A stretch of DNA of 14,909 nt from Candidatus Bathyarchaeota archaeon (lineage in GTDB: Archaea; Thermoproteota; Bathyarchaeia; Bathyarchaeales; DTEX01): contig JAGGZB010000056.1 of assembly GCA_021162225.1 (NCBI GenBank), positions 1-14,909 on the forward strand, in the 5' to 3' direction. Below, one piece after another: positions 13,774 to 14,909 of the stretch. Within the stretch, counting starts at the first letter, position 1. The number at the start of each line of letters is the position of its first letter. The notes under the pieces are model-generated. The model was given only the letters and a program-made list of their open reading frames with translations. It ran no database searches and was not told where the DNA came from. A program made the translations under genes and the position numbers.

Positions 13774-14909
13774 TTGATTTTTGATACTACGCTGAGAGAC
13801 GGCGAGCAAATGCCTGGAGTTTCTTTAACCCCTGAGAAGAAACTGAAGATAGCGAGGAAACTTGATGATCTCGGAGTGAACGTGATCGAAGCTGGATTCG
13901 CAGCAGCGTCTCCGGGCGAGATGGAAGCTATAACTTTGATATCCAAGGAGAATCTTAAAGCCGAGATCTGCAGCTTCGCAAGGGGAGTGAAGAAAGACAT
14001 AGATGCAGTTGCAGAGAGCGGGGCAGACTCTGTATTTCTCGTGATTCCATCATCAGATCTTCATATAAGGCATAAACTGAGGAAGACAAGAAATGAAATC
14101 TTAGATTTAACGTCTCGAAGCGTTAGATACGCGAAGGATCTTGGGCTTATCGTTGAGTTCGGGCTTGAAGACTCAACTAGGGCAGACGTAGAATTCATTA
14201 AGAAAATGATAAGCGAAGCCGTGTCTGCCGGAGCTGACAGAGTTACGCCATGCGATACAGTAGGCGTTTTAACCCCTGAGAGGGCGTACGAGTTCTATTC
14301 TGAACTGAGAGAGGCCTTTCCAGACGTGACTCTCGGAGTTCACAGTCATGATGACTTTGGAATGGCCGTTGCGAACTCCATAGCTGCTCTTAAGGCGGGC
14401 GCGGATGAGGTTCACGTCACAGTGAACGGGCTGGGTGAGAGGGCTGGAAATGCAGCTTTAGAGGAAGTTGTGGTCTCACTGAAGCTTCTCTATAATATTG
14501 AAACCTCCATAAAAACAGAGAAGATCTACGACGCTTCCCTTTTAATCTCGAGGCTGACTAACACGCCTATTCAGCCGAATAAGGCAATAGTCGGAGAAAA
14601 TGCATTTGTCCACGAATCCGGAATACATACACACGCTATCCTTTCAGAGCCCTCAACGTACGAGCCTATACCTCCGGAGATCGTTGGAAGAAAAAGAAGA
14701 CTCGCAGTTGGAAAACATGCCGGTTCACGTGGAATAAAGGCGGCTCTTGAGGAGATGGGACTCCATCCAAACAAGGAGCAGCTATTGGAGATCTTCAATA
14801 GAGTGAAGGCATTAGGGGATAAGGGGAAACTCATCACCGACGCTGACTTGTATGCTATAGCTGAATCCGTGATGGATCTTCCAGCAAATAAAGTCATCGA
14901 GCTTGAAGA
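13774..14909 (+). CDS. 2-isopropylmalate / citramalate / homocitrate synthase family protein (3' end cut by window; 5' end disturbed)
   Basis: Enzymes of this family condense acetyl-CoA with a 2-keto acid; 2-isopropylmalate synthase (leucine) or citramalate synthase (isoleucine) would best fit the ilvD neighbour. The frame is open to the window end with no stop. Seen: FDTTLRDGEQMPGVSLTP at the start of the TIM barrel, GVNVIEAGF, VTPCDTVGV, the metal-binding HSHDDFGMAVANS (H190 and H192 counted from the TTG), VNGLGERAGNAALEEV, and HESGIHTHAIL with AVGKHAG of the linker domain. The sequence ends at residue 378, where a C-terminal regulatory domain could begin. The only start codon in the intact frame is TTG at 13774, with a poor ribosome binding site. 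The ATG at 13734 has an excellent GAGGT site and promoter but is one base out of frame because of GGGG at 13736-13739. I cannot assign LeuA, CimA or AksA. Confidence 0.88.
   Translation, partial: MIFDTTLRDGEQMPGVSLTPEKKLKIARKLDDLGVNVIEAGFAAASPGEMEAITLISKENLKAEICSFARGVKKDIDAVAESGADSVFLVIPSSDLHIRHKLRKTRNEILDLTSRSVRYAKDLGLIVEFGLEDSTRADVEFIKKMISEAVSAGADRVTPCDTVGVLTPERAYEFYSELREAFPDVTLGVHSHDDFGMAVANSIAALKAGADEVHVTVNGLGERAGNAALEEVVVSLKLLYNIETSIKTEKIYDASLLISRLTNTPIQPNKAIVGENAFVHESGIHTHAILSEPSTYEPIPPEIVGRKRRLAVGKHAGSRGIKAALEEMGLHPNKEQLLEIFNRVKALGDKGKLITDADLYAIAESVMDLPANKVIELE

Noticed and set aside
13701..14897. Minus-strand frames of 99 and 108 codons opposite the synthase gene
   Set aside because: The plus strand holds an unbroken TIM-barrel synthase with all expected motifs.
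1..14909. CRISPR arrays, insertion sequences, phage or defence genes, tRNA or rRNA genes
   Set aside because: I saw no regularly spaced repeats, transposase-like proteins, terminal inverted repeats or cloverleaf sequences. The content is ordinary housekeeping and biosynthesis.

Overview
The window is archaeal chromosomal housekeeping DNA. The evidence is a B-family plus A-family multisubunit RNA polymerase operon continuing into eL30, an archaeal two-KH NusA and uS12, together with archaeal TATA/BRE promoters, some leaderless-type starts, and GAGGT-type ribosome binding sites. The RNA polymerase largest subunit is one uninterrupted 1279-codon gene (A' and A'' joined) and subunit B is also unsplit. 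A joined A subunit is best known from Thaumarchaeota and a few related lineages, so I infer a TACK-type or neighbouring archaeon. The exact phylum cannot be settled from this window. The dihydroxyacid dehydratase looks like the oxygen-sensitive [4Fe-4S] type, which would suit an anaerobe.

Layout. At 1-1013 (minus) is a 2-keto-3-deoxygluconate kinase of a type I associate with bacteria such as Thermotoga, cut by the window edge. At 1164-1625 (plus) is an unrecognised acidic 153-residue protein. From 10323 down to 1675 (minus) runs the information-processing block: possibly a 55-codon leader ORF, then rpoB, joined rpoA, eL30, nusA and uS12. The rpoB-to-nusA genes are packed with gaps of 2 bases or overlaps of 14 and 17 bases. 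uS12 follows a 100-base gap with its own likely promoter. No rpoH precedes rpoB and no rps7 follows rps12.

From 13597 down to 10415 (minus) is an amino-acid operon: ilvD (valine/isoleucine), an ACT-domain regulator, and homoserine dehydrogenase (threonine/methionine/isoleucine). Divergent from it, from about 13734 (plus) to the window end, is an isopropylmalate/citramalate/homocitrate synthase family gene. Its best start (promoter, ribosome binding site and ATG) is one base out of frame with the rest of the gene.

I see no CRISPR array, mobile element, tRNA or rRNA gene, and no clear new multi-gene system. The points most worth checking are the leader region of rpoB (small ORF, hairpin, TTG start, missing rpoH), the apparent frameshift at the start of the synthase gene, and the unknown ORF beside rps12.
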